Notes: generated by a model from the sequence alone, not told the origin. A DNA stretch of 64,000 bases from Pedococcus_A sp963730585 (GCA_963730585.1 CAVSSL010000011.1:186001-250000); one strand, 5' to 3'; positions 8,557 to 17,486 are shown, counted from the first letter of the stretch. Numbers and translations: made by a program.

Positions 8557-8854
8557 GGCCGCTTCGGCGACACGAGAAGGGGCCCGCGTCCCCCGTGCTG
8601 CGAGCCCCAACTCCTTGTGAACAAGCATGGCCGACACGCCGCCGGGGCCGCCATCGGCCGAGCAGTCGATAGCGCCCTGCGCCGCTCTTCGTCCCATGGG
8701 CCGAGGGCCGGACTAGGGGGCCTGGCACGGCACTAGGCCTTTGGCCGTAGGTGAATTGGGGCCATGGCCTCCCGGCGCGGACCGGGTCTAGCCTTGACGT
8801 CACGCGTTGCGCTGGGTCGCCGGGGGCGCGGGCCCACTCACCGAGAGGAACCCC
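8557..8854. other. Intergenic region before the DHA2 transporter
   Basis: About 300 bases without a supported gene. It contains short G+C dyads (for example GGCCTTTGGCC near 8739) that might be operator sequence for the exporter gene, but nothing I can assign. The transporter ribosome site (GAGAGGA) is at its right end. Confidence 0.4.
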
Positions 8855-10408
8855 GTGTCTGCTCCGTCCACGACCCCGATGCAGTACCCCGACAAGATCG
8901 ACGCCGCGGTCCTGAAGGTCGCCGGCGTCGTCGTCCTCGGTGCGATCATGTCGATCCTCGACATCACCGTCGTCAACGTCGCCCTGCCGACGTTCCAGGT
9001 GGTCTTCGCCGACGACCCCTCGCAGCCCTTGGACTACTCGATCGTCGCCTGGACGGTCACTGGCTACACGCTCGCCCTGGCGACCGTCATCCCGCTCACC
9101 GGTTGGGCAGCCGACCGGTTCGGCACCAAGCGCCTCTACATGATGGCGATCCTCCTGTTCACCGCCGGGTCTGCGCTGTGCGCGGCCGCGACGTCGATCA
9201 ACATGCTGATCGCCTTCCGGGTGCTGCAGGGGCTCGGCGGCGGAATGCTCATGCCGCTGGGCATGACCATCATGACGCGGGCCGCCGGGCCGGCCCGGAT
9301 GGGGCGCCTGATGGCGATCCTCGGAGTGCCGATGCTCCTCGGGCCCATCCTCGGGCCGATCATCGGTGGGTGGCTGATCGAGAACCAGAGCTGGCACTGG
9401 ATCTTCCTGATCAACGTGCCGATCGGGCTCGTCGCCCTCGTCTACGCATGGCGGGCCCTGACCAAGGACCACACGGAGCCGTCGGAGTCGCTCGACGTCG
9501 TCGGGGTCCTTCTGATGTCACCCGGGTTGGCACTGTTCCTCTTCGGCATCTCGTCGATCCCGGAGAAGGGGACGATGAACCACCCGAAGGTCTACGTCAC
9601 CATGGGGATCGGGCTCGTGCTCATGCTTGCCTTCGTGTGGCACTCGTTCCGACCCCGGCACCCGCTGCTCGACCTGCGGCTCTTCCGCAACCGCAACCTC
9701 ACCGTCTCGACCATCACGATGTTCATGTTCGCTGCGGCCTTCTTCGGCGGCCTGCTGCTCGTGCCGACGTACTTCCAGTCGGTGCGGGGCGAGTCGACGC
9801 TCCACGCCGGCCTGCTCGTCGCGCCGCAGGGCATCGGAGCGATGGTGACCATGCCCATCGCGGGCGCCCTGGTCGACCGAATCCCCGTCGGCAGGATCGT
9901 CCCCTTCGGGCTGCTGCTCATCACCGGTGGCATGTTCGCGATGACTCGGATCACCTCGACCACCCCCTACGCACAGATCATCGTGGTCCTGTTCGTGATG
10001 GGTCTCGGCATGGGCGGCACCATGATGCCGATCTTCACGACGGCGCTGCGCACCCTCCATCAGCACGAAGTCGCCCGCGGCTCCACCCTGCTCAACATCA
10101 CCCAGCAGATCGCGAGCTCGGTCGGTGTTGCCACGATGTCGGTGCTGCTCACCAACCACCTGAAGGAGAGCCCTCTCGCGGGCCCGGCGATGGCGTCCTG
10201 GCGCGACCCCAGCCTGGTCGACACGATCGGTGGCCCCGACGCGGTCGCCCAAGGACTGGCTGACGCGGCCGAGGCCTTTGCCCAGACCTTCATGGTGGCG
10301 GCGGTGCTCGTGGCGCTGACCCTGATCCCCGCCTCGTTCCTTCCGCGACGCCGGGAGGTGGCGCACCTCCTCGACGATGAGGGCGCGCCACCGGTCGTCA
10401 TCCACTAG
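8855..10408 (+). CDS. DHA2-family (EmrB/QacA-type) drug:proton antiporter
   Basis: 517 aa. GTG at 8855 is preferred over an upstream in-frame start because GAGAGGA lies just before it and the product then begins with a short soluble tail. Fourteen predicted transmembrane helices; helix 1 carries the DHA2-type signature around SILDITVVNVALP (motif D1), motif A-like GWAADRFGTKR follows helix 2, and motif C-like GPILGPIIGGWL is in helix 5. Such proteins export hydrophobic drugs or metabolites using the proton gradient. No regulator gene is adjacent, so the substrate cannot be guessed from context. Confidence 0.88.
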   Translation: MSAPSTTPMQYPDKIDAAVLKVAGVVVLGAIMSILDITVVNVALPTFQVVFADDPSQPLDYSIVAWTVTGYTLALATVIPLTGWAADRFGTKRLYMMAILLFTAGSALCAAATSINMLIAFRVLQGLGGGMLMPLGMTIMTRAAGPARMGRLMAILGVPMLLGPILGPIIGGWLIENQSWHWIFLINVPIGLVALVYAWRALTKDHTEPSESLDVVGVLLMSPGLALFLFGISSIPEKGTMNHPKVYVTMGIGLVLMLAFVWHSFRPRHPLLDLRLFRNRNLTVSTITMFMFAAAFFGGLLLVPTYFQSVRGESTLHAGLLVAPQGIGAMVTMPIAGALVDRIPVGRIVPFGLLLITGGMFAMTRITSTTPYAQIIVVLFVMGLGMGGTMMPIFTTALRTLHQHEVARGSTLLNITQQIASSVGVATMSVLLTNHLKESPLAGPAMASWRDPSLVDTIGGPDAVAQGLADAAEAFAQTFMVAAVLVALTLIPASFLPRRREVAHLLDDEGAPPVVIH

Positions 10409-10463
10409 CACTGAGGGGCTGAACCTGTCGCGATGCGCTGGCAGGTCGGTGCGCTGCCAAGCC

Positions 10464-11372
10464 TCAGGTGTGACGGCTGGCTGACGCGATGGCGTCCAGG
10501 ATGATCTCGACGGTGCGGTCGCCGGCCGCGGTGTCCGACGCGGGCACCATCGTGTCGTTGACGATCTCGTGGAACACCGGGGCGGGGTGGTCCGCTCCGT
10601 CCAGTGTGAAGAGCCGGACGTCGTAGCCGGCGGCGCGAAGCTGGCGTTCGGCTCTCTCGGACTGCCACGGCATACACACCTTGTCCCTCTCGCCGGCAAC
10701 CAACGTGATCGAGGCCCCGCGGTTCGCCCACTCGGACGGCTCCAGGAGCGTGGATGGCCGCCCCTGGAACTCGTAGTGGCACCCCGAGAGGGCAACGATG
10801 ACGTCGGCTCGAGGGACCTCGGGCGGGCAGGCGAGGTAGATGCCCGCCGGGTCGATCTGCTCGTCCAGTCCGCCTTGGATGGCCAGGGTGGCGCCCAGCG
10901 ACCAGCCGACGAACGTCATGGGTTGGTGCAGGTCTCCGCCGAAGCTGGGGGCGACGCTGCGGGCCAAGCGGTAGCCGCACTCGGCGTCGCGGGCCAGCTC
11001 GAGCTTTCCGGCCGGTTTGCCGAGGTCGGTGCGGAAGGTGGGAGCGAACACCAGAACACCCCGACGGGCGAGGTGCCTGCCCAGCTCAGCCAGGTCGCCT
11101 GCCTTTCCGTTGATGCCGTGGAAAGCGAAGACGACGGGCCACGCTCCCTCTCCCTCGGGTGCAAAGACCCTCAGCTCGGGGGTGGTCGAGTTCGACAGGA
11201 CGGTTGAGGTCACCTCGTACTGGCCGGGAGTGTGGCCGCTCGAGCAGGACGTGGCCAGCAGCAGGGCCGCCATCATGGCCACGACGACGCGACCAGGACG
11301 AAGGCGGCCACGGGGCAACGAACGCCACCGAGCGGCTCTGCCTCGTCCGCGCCGGGAGCGCGCCTCGACCAC
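10464..11372 (-). CDS. Lipoprotein alpha/beta hydrolase
   Basis: 302 aa from the GTG at 11372, which has AGAGGA 7 nt upstream; the frame is open to a further GTG at 11402. The N terminus is very Arg-rich, followed by a short hydrophobic segment and a lipobox (LLLATSC, Cys about 43), so the protein is probably a membrane-anchored lipoprotein. The hydrolase core has FHGINGKAGDL, the nucleophile elbow GWSLGA (Ser about 158), and a late DGADHPAPV providing the His. It resembles dienelactone-hydrolase-like or PET-hydrolase-like esterases. Convergent with the DHA2 gene. Substrate unknown. Confidence 0.7.
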   Translation of the reverse strand: MVEARSRRGRGRAARWRSLPRGRLRPGRVVVAMMAALLLATSCSSGHTPGQYEVTSTVLSNSTTPELRVFAPEGEGAWPVVFAFHGINGKAGDLAELGRHLARRGVLVFAPTFRTDLGKPAGKLELARDAECGYRLARSVAPSFGGDLHQPMTFVGWSLGATLAIQGGLDEQIDPAGIYLACPPEVPRADVIVALSGCHYEFQGRPSTLLEPSEWANRGASITLVAGERDKVCMPWQSERAERQLRAAGYDVRLFTLDGADHPAPVFHEIVNDTMVPASDTAAGDRTVEIILDAIASASRHT

Positions 11373-11469
11373 GCCACGATCCTCTGGCGGCGTTCCGTCC
11401 ACGGACAGGGACCTTGGTCATGCGCGGCCGCCTTGTGGGTGAGACGCGCCAGCGGCCGAGGGAGAGGTT

Positions 11470-12132
11470 CTACTTCCTCGCGCGCCTTCCGCCGCGACGC
11501 CACAGCACCGTGCCATCGCTGAGGTGCAGCTCCAGGCGGGGGGACCTCAGTGCCCGCTGGACCGTGACCGTCCGAGTGGCAGGGGAGGCGTAGGAGTCCA
11601 CCAGGCGCAGCTGGTCCTGCAGGGCGTCAATGGCGTCCTCGCGCTCGTAGGCGAACTCTGGCCAGGTGAACCCGCCTGGAAAGTTCAGAAGGAACACCTC
11701 GCCGTTGAACGCCAGCTGCACATGTCCCCCGCGGCCCGGTACTTCGACGTGCCACGTCCTGTAGCCGAAGCGATCCCTCGTGCCGTCACTGACGAGGTAG
11801 CCGCGCTGCCGGCAGTGCTCGCGAACGGTGACCGCGAGGTCGGTGTACCAGAGCGCTTCCTCGCCCAGGTTCGGCAGGACGATGGCGACCACACGATCCA
11901 TGTAGCTGCGAGCCACGGGGTGGTCCCTGGCTTCGACTCTCACGTCGAGCAGGTCGTCAAGGGACGTGGTGGTCAGCCGCCCCGTGCTGACAACCCCCGC
12001 CAGCCACGCGTCAAGGCCGGCTCGGCACACAACGTCCTCGGTCTCCGGCGTCTCACCGGCGTCAGGTTCCCTCTGGAGGTCGCCCCACACCTGCTCCAGC
12101 TCGGCGAGCTGTCGCTCAGAGAGCTCTGCCAC
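11470..12132 (-). CDS. Protein of unknown function
   Basis: 220 aa, GTG start. It begins with an acidic helix (SERQLAELEQVWGDLQREP) and ends with a beta-rich, Arg-rich tail (LELHLSDGTVLWRRGGRRARK). No signal peptide, membrane segment or recognised domain. Codon use is slightly less G+C-biased than in the fab genes, as in the neighbour at 12365. Transcribed away from that neighbour. Possibly accessory; I cannot assign a role. Confidence 0.5.
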   Translation of the reverse strand: MAELSERQLAELEQVWGDLQREPDAGETPETEDVVCRAGLDAWLAGVVSTGRLTTTSLDDLLDVRVEARDHPVARSYMDRVVAIVLPNLGEEALWYTDLAVTVREHCRQRGYLVSDGTRDRFGYRTWHVEVPGRGGHVQLAFNGEVFLLNFPGGFTWPEFAYEREDAIDALQDQLRLVDSYASPATRTVTVQRALRSPRLELHLSDGTVLWRRGGRRARK

Positions 12133-12364
12133 CGCGACCCTCCACGACGATGATCAGCACGCTGACAGGATGCCCGATCCGGGGTAGCACCATCCCCGCT
12201 TCGGAGACCCGTGACGTCACAGCGGTGCAGCGGATGCCGGGGCATGCGCGTTGGGGTGGTCGGCCCAACGGTGGCCGGAGGGCTGCCCGGCGTGAGGGGT
12301 GGCGCACTGCGAGGCCAACAGCAGCCGCGCTGAATGTGGTGACCGCATCGATAGTGTGCCGGGC

Positions 12365-13354
12365 ATGAGTGATGGGCAGTCGGCTACTCGCCGCGTGTGG
12401 ATGACGATGCCCGCCGGTGCCCGCGAGGTCCTCAGTCGGCACCTGACCCCTACGGATCTGCAGACCCTTCTGCTCAGCGTCGTGCGCGACAGAGCAGAAT
12501 CCGTTACCCCGGCCGAGCTCCTGCGACGCTGGCAGAATGATCGGTTTGTTCGCCCCGCCCAGAGTGACCCCCGACGGTTGTCGCAGCTGGAAGCGCGCGT
12601 GTGGTCGCTGGTTCCCTCGAGCTTCGAGGGCGTGGAGCTCTCCCCGGTCGCTCCTTTGGGGACCTGTTCCGCGTTGGCGGACGTGAGCCAGGATCGAGTG
12701 CTTGCCACGGTGCGCAGGTCCGAGGTGGTCAGCGACTCGACCAACGCCCTGGCGGTTGAGGCTGCGGTCCGGCGGAGATCAGGCGCGGATGAGGGTGGCG
12801 TCCACCTGGCCGCCTGCCACCGCCAGTTGCGAGCCCAGGACTTCGGCGAGGGTCGCTCAGCGCACTTCCGCCTCTTCACCTTGGTCTCAAGTGCGCCAGA
12901 CCAAGGGTCGGGCCGACAGGAGTGCAACCTGCTGTCACAGCACCTGCGCTGCTGGACCGACATTGTTCGGGAGGTCCTGCCGGAGACGCCAGTCCGCATC
13001 GAGGTGACCGCTTGGGACCGGGTCCTGCGGGAGCGGATCCACCAGTCGCTACTGCCGGATTTCGAGGGTGGTTCGGCAGTCACCGTGGTTGAGAACAGCA
13101 CGCGAGAGCGGGGGAAGGGCTACTACTCCCTCGGGGCTTTGCGGATCGTCGCCCGGACAGCGGATGGTGACCTGGAGCTGGGAGATGGCGGGTTCACGAA
13201 CTGGACCGCCAAGCTGACCCAGAACAAGAAGGAACTGTGCCTCACTTCCTGCTTGGCAACCGAGCGAGCGGCAGCCGTGGCCAGTGCCGCGCTGGACGGC
13301 CCCAGCAGCCGGGACCCGGCGGATTTGCGCAGTGACCGCAAGAGATCGCCGTGA
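12365..13354 (+). CDS. Protein of unknown function
   Basis: 329 aa from the ATG at 12365; TAGTGT lies 7 nt upstream and no Shine-Dalgarno is present, which suggests a leaderless mRNA. No signal peptide or membrane helices. The middle (LSPVAPLGTCSALADVSQD, then RRSEVVSDSTNAL and HFRLFTLVSS) faintly resembles the catalytic core arrangement of class II aminoacyl-tRNA synthetase-like proteins, but the motifs are not convincing. Base composition is lower in G+C than most neighbours. It sits just left of the tRNA-Met fragment, so it may belong to acquired DNA. Confidence 0.55.
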   Translation: MSDGQSATRRVWMTMPAGAREVLSRHLTPTDLQTLLLSVVRDRAESVTPAELLRRWQNDRFVRPAQSDPRRLSQLEARVWSLVPSSFEGVELSPVAPLGTCSALADVSQDRVLATVRRSEVVSDSTNALAVEAAVRRRSGADEGGVHLAACHRQLRAQDFGEGRSAHFRLFTLVSSAPDQGSGRQECNLLSQHLRCWTDIVREVLPETPVRIEVTAWDRVLRERIHQSLLPDFEGGSAVTVVENSTRERGKGYYSLGALRIVARTADGDLELGDGGFTNWTAKLTQNKKELCLTSCLATERAAAVASAALDGPSSRDPADLRSDRKRSP

Positions 13355-13380
13355 CGCAAGCCGCTGACCGGCGGAGACGT

Positions 13381-13415
13381 GTGGTGGGGCAGGTCGGGCT
13401 TGAACCGACGACCGA
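13381..13415 (-). repeat. 35-bp inverted copy of the tRNA-Met 3' end
   Basis: These 35 bases are the exact reverse complement of 18555-18589, which covers the variable loop, T arm, acceptor 3' strand and CCA of the tRNA-Met gene plus one further base. Outside the 35 bases the match stops. A detached tRNA 3' end is the usual mark of an integrative-element att site. Here it is inverted relative to the intact gene, so a later rearrangement must be assumed. An integrase remnant lies next to the intact tRNA. Confidence 0.8.
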
Positions 13416-13460
13416 TCGACGTGGTGACGGCTGGGGCTTACGGCAGTCAGGCACGCGCCG

Positions 13461-13490
13461 GCGAGGACGGCGCGCCAGCGCCGTCCTCGC
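13461..13490. terminator. Strong hairpin between convergent genes
   Basis: A perfect 12-bp G+C stem (GCGAGGACGGCG with its complement) closed by a 6-nt loop lies between the convergent unknown gene (ends 13354) and the rhodanese gene (ends 13629). No U tract follows, as usual for actinobacterial terminators. It could serve either direction. Confidence 0.55.
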
Positions 13491-13628
13491 GCGGGGCCGC
13501 ATCGCGGGGTCCCACGCCGCCGCGGCGAAGCCGCGCTTGAGCCATGTGAAAGAAAGTACTCACCGTCTCATGTCAGACCGAGGTGCAGGGGTGAGGCGTC
13601 CCCCTCCTGGCACGGAGGGTGCGTCGGC

Positions 13629-14024
13629 TCAGATGCCGGCGTAGGTGTGTTCGGTGGTCGGCAGCCCAGCTTCTTGCCAGGCGGTGAGTCCGCCGTCGAG
13701 CAGGGCCACGTCGGTGTAGCCCATGTCGAGCAGGGTCGCCGCGGCCAGTGCGGCCCGAGCGCCGGAGGCGCAGACCATGATCACCCGCTTGGCGGGGTCG
13801 AGCTCCGGCTTGTGGCGGGGGCTGGTCGGGTCGGCGAAGAACTCCAGCAGTCCCCGGGGTGCGGGCACTGCGCCGTCGATGTGGCCGTGTTCCCACTCCG
13901 CGGACTGCCGGACGTCGAGCAACACGGCGCTGCCTGAGTCAAGCTCCTCGGCGGCCGCCGAGGGGGTCACCAGATCCACGCGGGCGCGGGCCTGCCCGAT
14001 CATCTCCATCACGGACGTGGTCAT
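13629..14024 (-). CDS. Rhodanese-like sulfurtransferase
   Basis: 131 aa single-domain rhodanese. The active-site loop is CASGAR with catalytic Cys85; LLDVRQSAEWEHGHIDGAV (35-53) is the standard CH2-type signature. GTG or ATG start in good context (GGAGGAG upstream). It follows the DszB-like gene by 31 nt on the same strand, so the two form an operon. Rhodaneses carry persulfide sulfur between donors and acceptors such as cyanide, sulfite or thiols. Pairing with a predicted sulfinate desulfinase suggests handling of the released sulfite or of sulfane sulfur. Confidence 0.85.
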   Translation of the reverse strand: MTTSVMEMIGQARARVDLVTPSAAAEELDSGSAVLLDVRQSAEWEHGHIDGAVPAPRGLLEFFADPTSPRHKPELDPAKRVIMVCASGARAALAAATLLDMGYTDVALLDGGLTAWQEAGLPTTEHTYAGI

Positions 14025-14055
14025 GTGATCCTCCTCCTTTCGTTCCGAACCGCGG

Positions 14056-15231
14056 TCATCCGAGCAGGGTGGGGGTCACGTCCAGCGCGGTGCCTTCGGG
14101 CAGCTTCGCGGTGCTGCGCCTGGTCCACTCCTCTTCCAGCAGCTCCTTGGCGGCCTGCTCGAAGAACTCCGGCGCGGCCCACTCGTGCACGTCGAAGTCG
14201 CGCTGGATGTAGCCGTGGCTGACCATGAAGTCCTTGCCGATCTCGATGGATGCGAGGTTCTGCGGGGACAGGTTCGGCACGAGGTCGACGTACTTGATGC
14301 CTTGGTAGGTGTCCTCGGCGTCGAGGTAGAACGTCTGCCGGTTCAAGATGGCCGCGGCGGCGTGCTTGTTGTCGTTGGCCCAGCGGCCGACCTTGATCAT
14401 GGCCTTCATGTAGGCCACGACCAGCTCGGGGTGCTCCTCGGCCATCACGTCGGTACAGGTGATCACGGCCGGGCAGTTGGCCATCTGCAACGTCCAGTCG
14501 GGGTACCGGGACAGGTCCTCGATGGCCTTGAGCTTGCCGGTGGCCTCCTGAAGGTGCTGGAAGACCTTGCTCTGGGTGTAGATCGCATCGACCGTACCGT
14601 TGAGCAGGGCGGTCTCCAGCGGCCGGAAGGCCAGGTCGTGCTTGTGGTCGCGGCGCAGCCACAGCTCCGAGGGGTTGTTCATCCGCACCTGGAGCATCTC
14701 CGGCTTGTCGTACCAGTCGTCGGGGTACGGGAACTCGACGATCTCGACGTCGTCCATCGTCATGTGGTTGACCCGCAGCATCAGCTCGATGCCGGCGTGC
14801 TCCTGGATCCGCCACCAGTCGTTCTTGATCGTGTTCAGGCTCTTGGTCAGCCCGACCTTCTTCCCCTTCAGGTCGCTCATCGTGAAGATGTCGTCCCGGG
14901 CTCGGACCAGCATCGCGCCGCCCTCGGAGACCTGCGTCGCTCCCAGCAGCTTCGTGCGGCGGATATCGGCCTGCACGTGGATGGGCGGGTACAGACCGCC
15001 GAAGCGGATCAGGTTGTCGAGGTTGTGGACGTAGTGGGGGTACCAGTTGTTCTCGTCCCGCGAGCGGAAGTAGGCGTACTCCACGCCGATCTTCTTGAAC
15101 TCTTCACGGCACCAGCCCAGCTCCTGGTCGATGTTGTTCGCCGAGACCATCGGGCAGTTGGTGAAGAACACCTCGCTCCAGTTCAGCGGAACCGTCGTGG
15201 CTCGCTTCTGCGGGGCTTCGGTCGTGGTCAT
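14056..15231 (-). CDS. DszB-like sulfinate desulfinase / NMT1-like substrate-binding fold
   Basis: 391 aa; ATG at 15231 with GAAGGAGAAGG upstream. No signal peptide, so it is not a normal periplasmic binding protein although the fold is that of nitrate/taurine-type binding proteins. It resembles 2-(2'-hydroxyphenyl)benzenesulfinate desulfinase (DszB): TNCP carries Cys26, HYVHN carries His66 and RFGG carries Arg76, with the same 10-residue His-Arg spacing as Cys27-His60-Arg70 of DszB. Later matches include RRTKLLGA, NGTVDAIY and HEWAAPEFF. DszB releases sulfite from an aromatic sulfinate. Here the true substrate is unknown; DszA/DszC-type oxygenases are absent from the window. Operon with the rhodanese gene. 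Confidence 0.7.
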   Translation of the reverse strand: MTTTEAPQKRATTVPLNWSEVFFTNCPMVSANNIDQELGWCREEFKKIGVEYAYFRSRDENNWYPHYVHNLDNLIRFGGLYPPIHVQADIRRTKLLGATQVSEGGAMLVRARDDIFTMSDLKGKKVGLTKSLNTIKNDWWRIQEHAGIELMLRVNHMTMDDVEIVEFPYPDDWYDKPEMLQVRMNNPSELWLRRDHKHDLAFRPLETALLNGTVDAIYTQSKVFQHLQEATGKLKAIEDLSRYPDWTLQMANCPAVITCTDVMAEEHPELVVAYMKAMIKVGRWANDNKHAAAAILNRQTFYLDAEDTYQGIKYVDLVPNLSPQNLASIEIGKDFMVSHGYIQRDFDVHEWAAPEFFEQAAKELLEEEWTRRSTAKLPEGTALDVTPTLLG

Positions 15232-15599
15232 CGCCTTCTCCTTCCCACGCGCACGCCAATCCGCTCTGGTCGGCCTGCTGACCCCAGCGTCGCGCGGCGC
15301 GCATTCGGAACGCCTCACTCGCCCCGGACGATCCGACAAGTGGGGGATCGTCCGAGCGGTCCGCGAGCTCACGAGAGTCATCCGTCGGGGGTGATCCAGC
15401 GGGGACCAAGCTGGCGGACGGTGGGCTCATCGACCGGCGAGGGCAGAGGAAGAGGCGTGGAAGGACGACCAGCCAACCTATCGGGACGGCGGCTCCCCGA
15501 GCACCTGACCCTGCGGTCCTTGACGGTGCCTGGAGGTGTCCGGCGGTCAGCCGAGTGGACGTGCACGCCGGTGCTTCGACCTCATGAGGAGGTGGCGAG
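15232..15599. other. Divergent intergenic region between desulfinase and DUF2550 genes
   Basis: A 368-base stretch without a supported gene. It separates the leftward desulfinase operon from the rightward DUF2550 gene, so it should hold both promoters. The one clear structure is the inverted repeat at 15325-15354, listed separately. Confidence 0.5.
15325..15354. promoter_or_regulatory. 10-bp inverted repeat, candidate operator
   Basis: CGGACGATCC and its exact complement GGATCGTCCG are separated by 10 nt, about 95 nt upstream of the desulfinase start. Spacing and position suit a dimeric regulator binding site, but no regulator gene is adjacent. A hairpin in a 5' leader is the alternative. 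Confidence 0.4.
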
Positions 15600-16010
15600 A
15601 TGATCTGGGCAATCCTGGCCCTGTTGGGAGTACCGCTGTGGCTGTGCGCCATCGGGATCCTGGCCCTGGTGTACCGGAACAAGTCCCTGCGGCAACGGCA
15701 TGGCGACATCCCGGTCCGGGTGCAACGCGCGGGCAAGACCCGCTGGACACAGGGTCACGCCGTCTGGGTCTCCGACGTCTTCGCCTGGCGCGGCAGCCCG
15801 GCGGCCTGGAGCGAGGACCTCTTCCAGGTGACCGCCGCCCGGGTCGGGGTCTTGGAGCCGGAGGAGCTGAAGAAGCTGCACCGGTTGGGCGACAACCCGG
15901 TAGTGGCCACCCTGACCCCCGACGTGGGTGAGCCGGTCCGCGTGGCGGTGGCAACCGAACACCGCGCGGCGCTGCTTGGTCCGTTCGGCACGACGGTTGC
16001 CAAGGGTTGA
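15600..16010 (+). CDS. DUF2550-type small membrane-anchored protein
   Basis: 136 aa; ATG at 15600 with GAGGAGG upstream. One N-terminal membrane helix (ILALLGVPLWLCAIGILALVY) followed by a basic cytosolic-looking domain (RQRHGDIPVRVQR, TRWTQGHAVWVSDVFAWRG). This matches the short DUF2550 proteins of actinobacteria, whose function is unknown. In many genomes DUF2550 lies near ATP synthase genes; here it precedes a cation antiporter instead, with a short gap. An ion-related role is speculation. Confidence 0.65.
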   Translation: MIWAILALLGVPLWLCAIGILALVYRNKSLRQRHGDIPVRVQRAGKTRWTQGHAVWVSDVFAWRGSPAAWSEDLFQVTAARVGVLEPEELKKLHRLGDNPVVATLTPDVGEPVRVAVATEHRAALLGPFGTTVAKG

Positions 16011-16059
16011 CCGACAAATGTTCTGACGTTCCGTGTACGACGGGGGAGGTGTGATCGGC

Positions 16060-17349
16060 GTGGAGCTCATGGCGGTCGTGCTGGTCATGGCGGCGATCTT
16101 CGTGTGGGGCACGGTCTCCGCCAGGCTGGAACGAGCGGACCTTTCCGCACCGATCGTGTTCACTCTGGTGGGGGCGCTGCTGGCGGTCGTCGGCGTGGTC
16201 GGCACACCCTCGGAGTCGGCGGCTCTGAAGCCGTTGGTCGAGATCACCTTGGTGTGGGTGCTGTTCTGCGATGCTGCCCGGATCCGGGTCCAGGACTTCC
16301 GCCAGGGCATGGGGCAGTACGTCCGGCTGCTCGGCGTTGGCCTGCCGCTGACCATCCTGGCCGGCTGGCTGCTGGCGGTGTGGCTGTTCCCGGGTGTCGG
16401 CATGTGGCTGGCGTTGCTGGTGGCCGCGGCGTTGGCGCCCACCGATGCAGCGCTCGGCATCCCAGTGGTGACCAACCCAGCGGTGCCCTCGCGGATCCGC
16501 CGGCTGATCACCGTCGAGAGCGGTCTCAACGACGGGATCGCTACCCCGGTGGTGATGCTGGCCATCGCCGGCGTCGCGTCCGCGGAGGGTCTCGCCGGAG
16601 CCGAAGATGCCGGGGGGGCATTGCTCGAGCTCGCCGTCGGTGCGGTCATCGGGATCGCCGTCGGGCTCGCCGGCGGCTGGTTGCTGCGCCACGCGCGCCG
16701 CAGCGGCTGGGCGGCTGAGGACTTCACCGGCATCGCGGTCCTCGCCCTCGCCGTCCTCAGCTACGCCACCGCCGTCAGCCTGCACGGCAACGGGTTCGTG
16801 GCCGCCTTCTGCGGAGGCCTGGCGTTCGGCGCAGTCGCCGGCCGACGCGGACCCACCGAGCTGGTCTTCCTCGAGCAGGCCAGCGGCCTGGTCTCACTTC
16901 TGGTGTGGACGGCGTTCGGGGCCGTCGCGATCCCCATCATGGTCGACCGCATCGACCTCGCCATGGTGTTGTACGCGGTGCTCAGCCTCACCCTCGTGCG
17001 CATGATCCCGGTCGCCCTCGCCACTCTCGGAGCAGGGCTGGACCGGAACACGGTCCTGTTCTTGGGCTGGTTCGGCCCCCGCGGCCTGGCGTCCCTCGTC
17101 TTCGCCCTCATCGCCCTCGAAGAGCTCGGCACCGGAGCGGATGGTGCGGTAGCCGTCATCGGACTGACCGTGTTCCTCAGCGTCCTCGCCCACGGCCTCA
17201 CCGCCGCACCACTGGCCACCCGGTACGGACGGGCAGCCACCGCAACGACCCCTGAGCCGGCCGAGCCGGTCACAGACCTGCCCGTTCGCGGGCTGCCACG
17301 CCGCTTCCACACCGACGCCGGCCAGAACACCCCCGCCACAACGCCTTAG
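16060..17349 (+). CDS. CPA1-family Na+/H+ antiporter
   Basis: 429 aa if started at the GTG at 16060, with GGGGGAGG 10 nt upstream; GTG 16033 and ATG 16069 are alternatives. About 12 membrane helices. The conserved helix 5 region reads APTDAALGIPVVTNP, where Thr-Asp forms the ion site, followed by RLITVESGLNDGIATPVV, the classic second motif of CPA1 antiporters. It exchanges Na+ or K+ for protons across the membrane for pH and salt control. A hydrophilic tail of about 40 residues ends the protein. Downstream the membrane-protein gene follows on the same strand. Confidence 0.88.
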   Translation: MELMAVVLVMAAIFVWGTVSARLERADLSAPIVFTLVGALLAVVGVVGTPSESAALKPLVEITLVWVLFCDAARIRVQDFRQGMGQYVRLLGVGLPLTILAGWLLAVWLFPGVGMWLALLVAAALAPTDAALGIPVVTNPAVPSRIRRLITVESGLNDGIATPVVMLAIAGVASAEGLAGAEDAGGALLELAVGAVIGIAVGLAGGWLLRHARRSGWAAEDFTGIAVLALAVLSYATAVSLHGNGFVAAFCGGLAFGAVAGRRGPTELVFLEQASGLVSLLVWTAFGAVAIPIMVDRIDLAMVLYAVLSLTLVRMIPVALATLGAGLDRNTVLFLGWFGPRGLASLVFALIALEELGTGADGAVAVIGLTVFLSVLAHGLTAAPLATRYGRAATATTPEPAEPVTDLPVRGLPRRFHTDAGQNTPATTP

Positions 17350-17486
17350 GCAGTCACCCCTGTGAGCCCCCCTCCCTCTGCGGTCGACCAAGGTCCGGAC
17401 AATGGGAGACCGCGATCTCCCTCGGGCCGAGGTGATCAGGCATGACCGCAGCCGAACGCGGCAACGCGAGCCCGGAGGAGCGGCGC

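Noticed and set aside
8700..8760. DosR/DevR-like box (GGCCTTTGGCC)
   Set aside because: Only the core dyad fits; the flanks do not match the 20-bp consensus and the downstream exporter gives no support.
14185..15603. 472-codon plus-strand frame opposite the desulfinase gene
   Set aside because: Val/Asp/His-rich low-complexity translation typical of antisense frames; the opposite strand has conserved catalytic residues.
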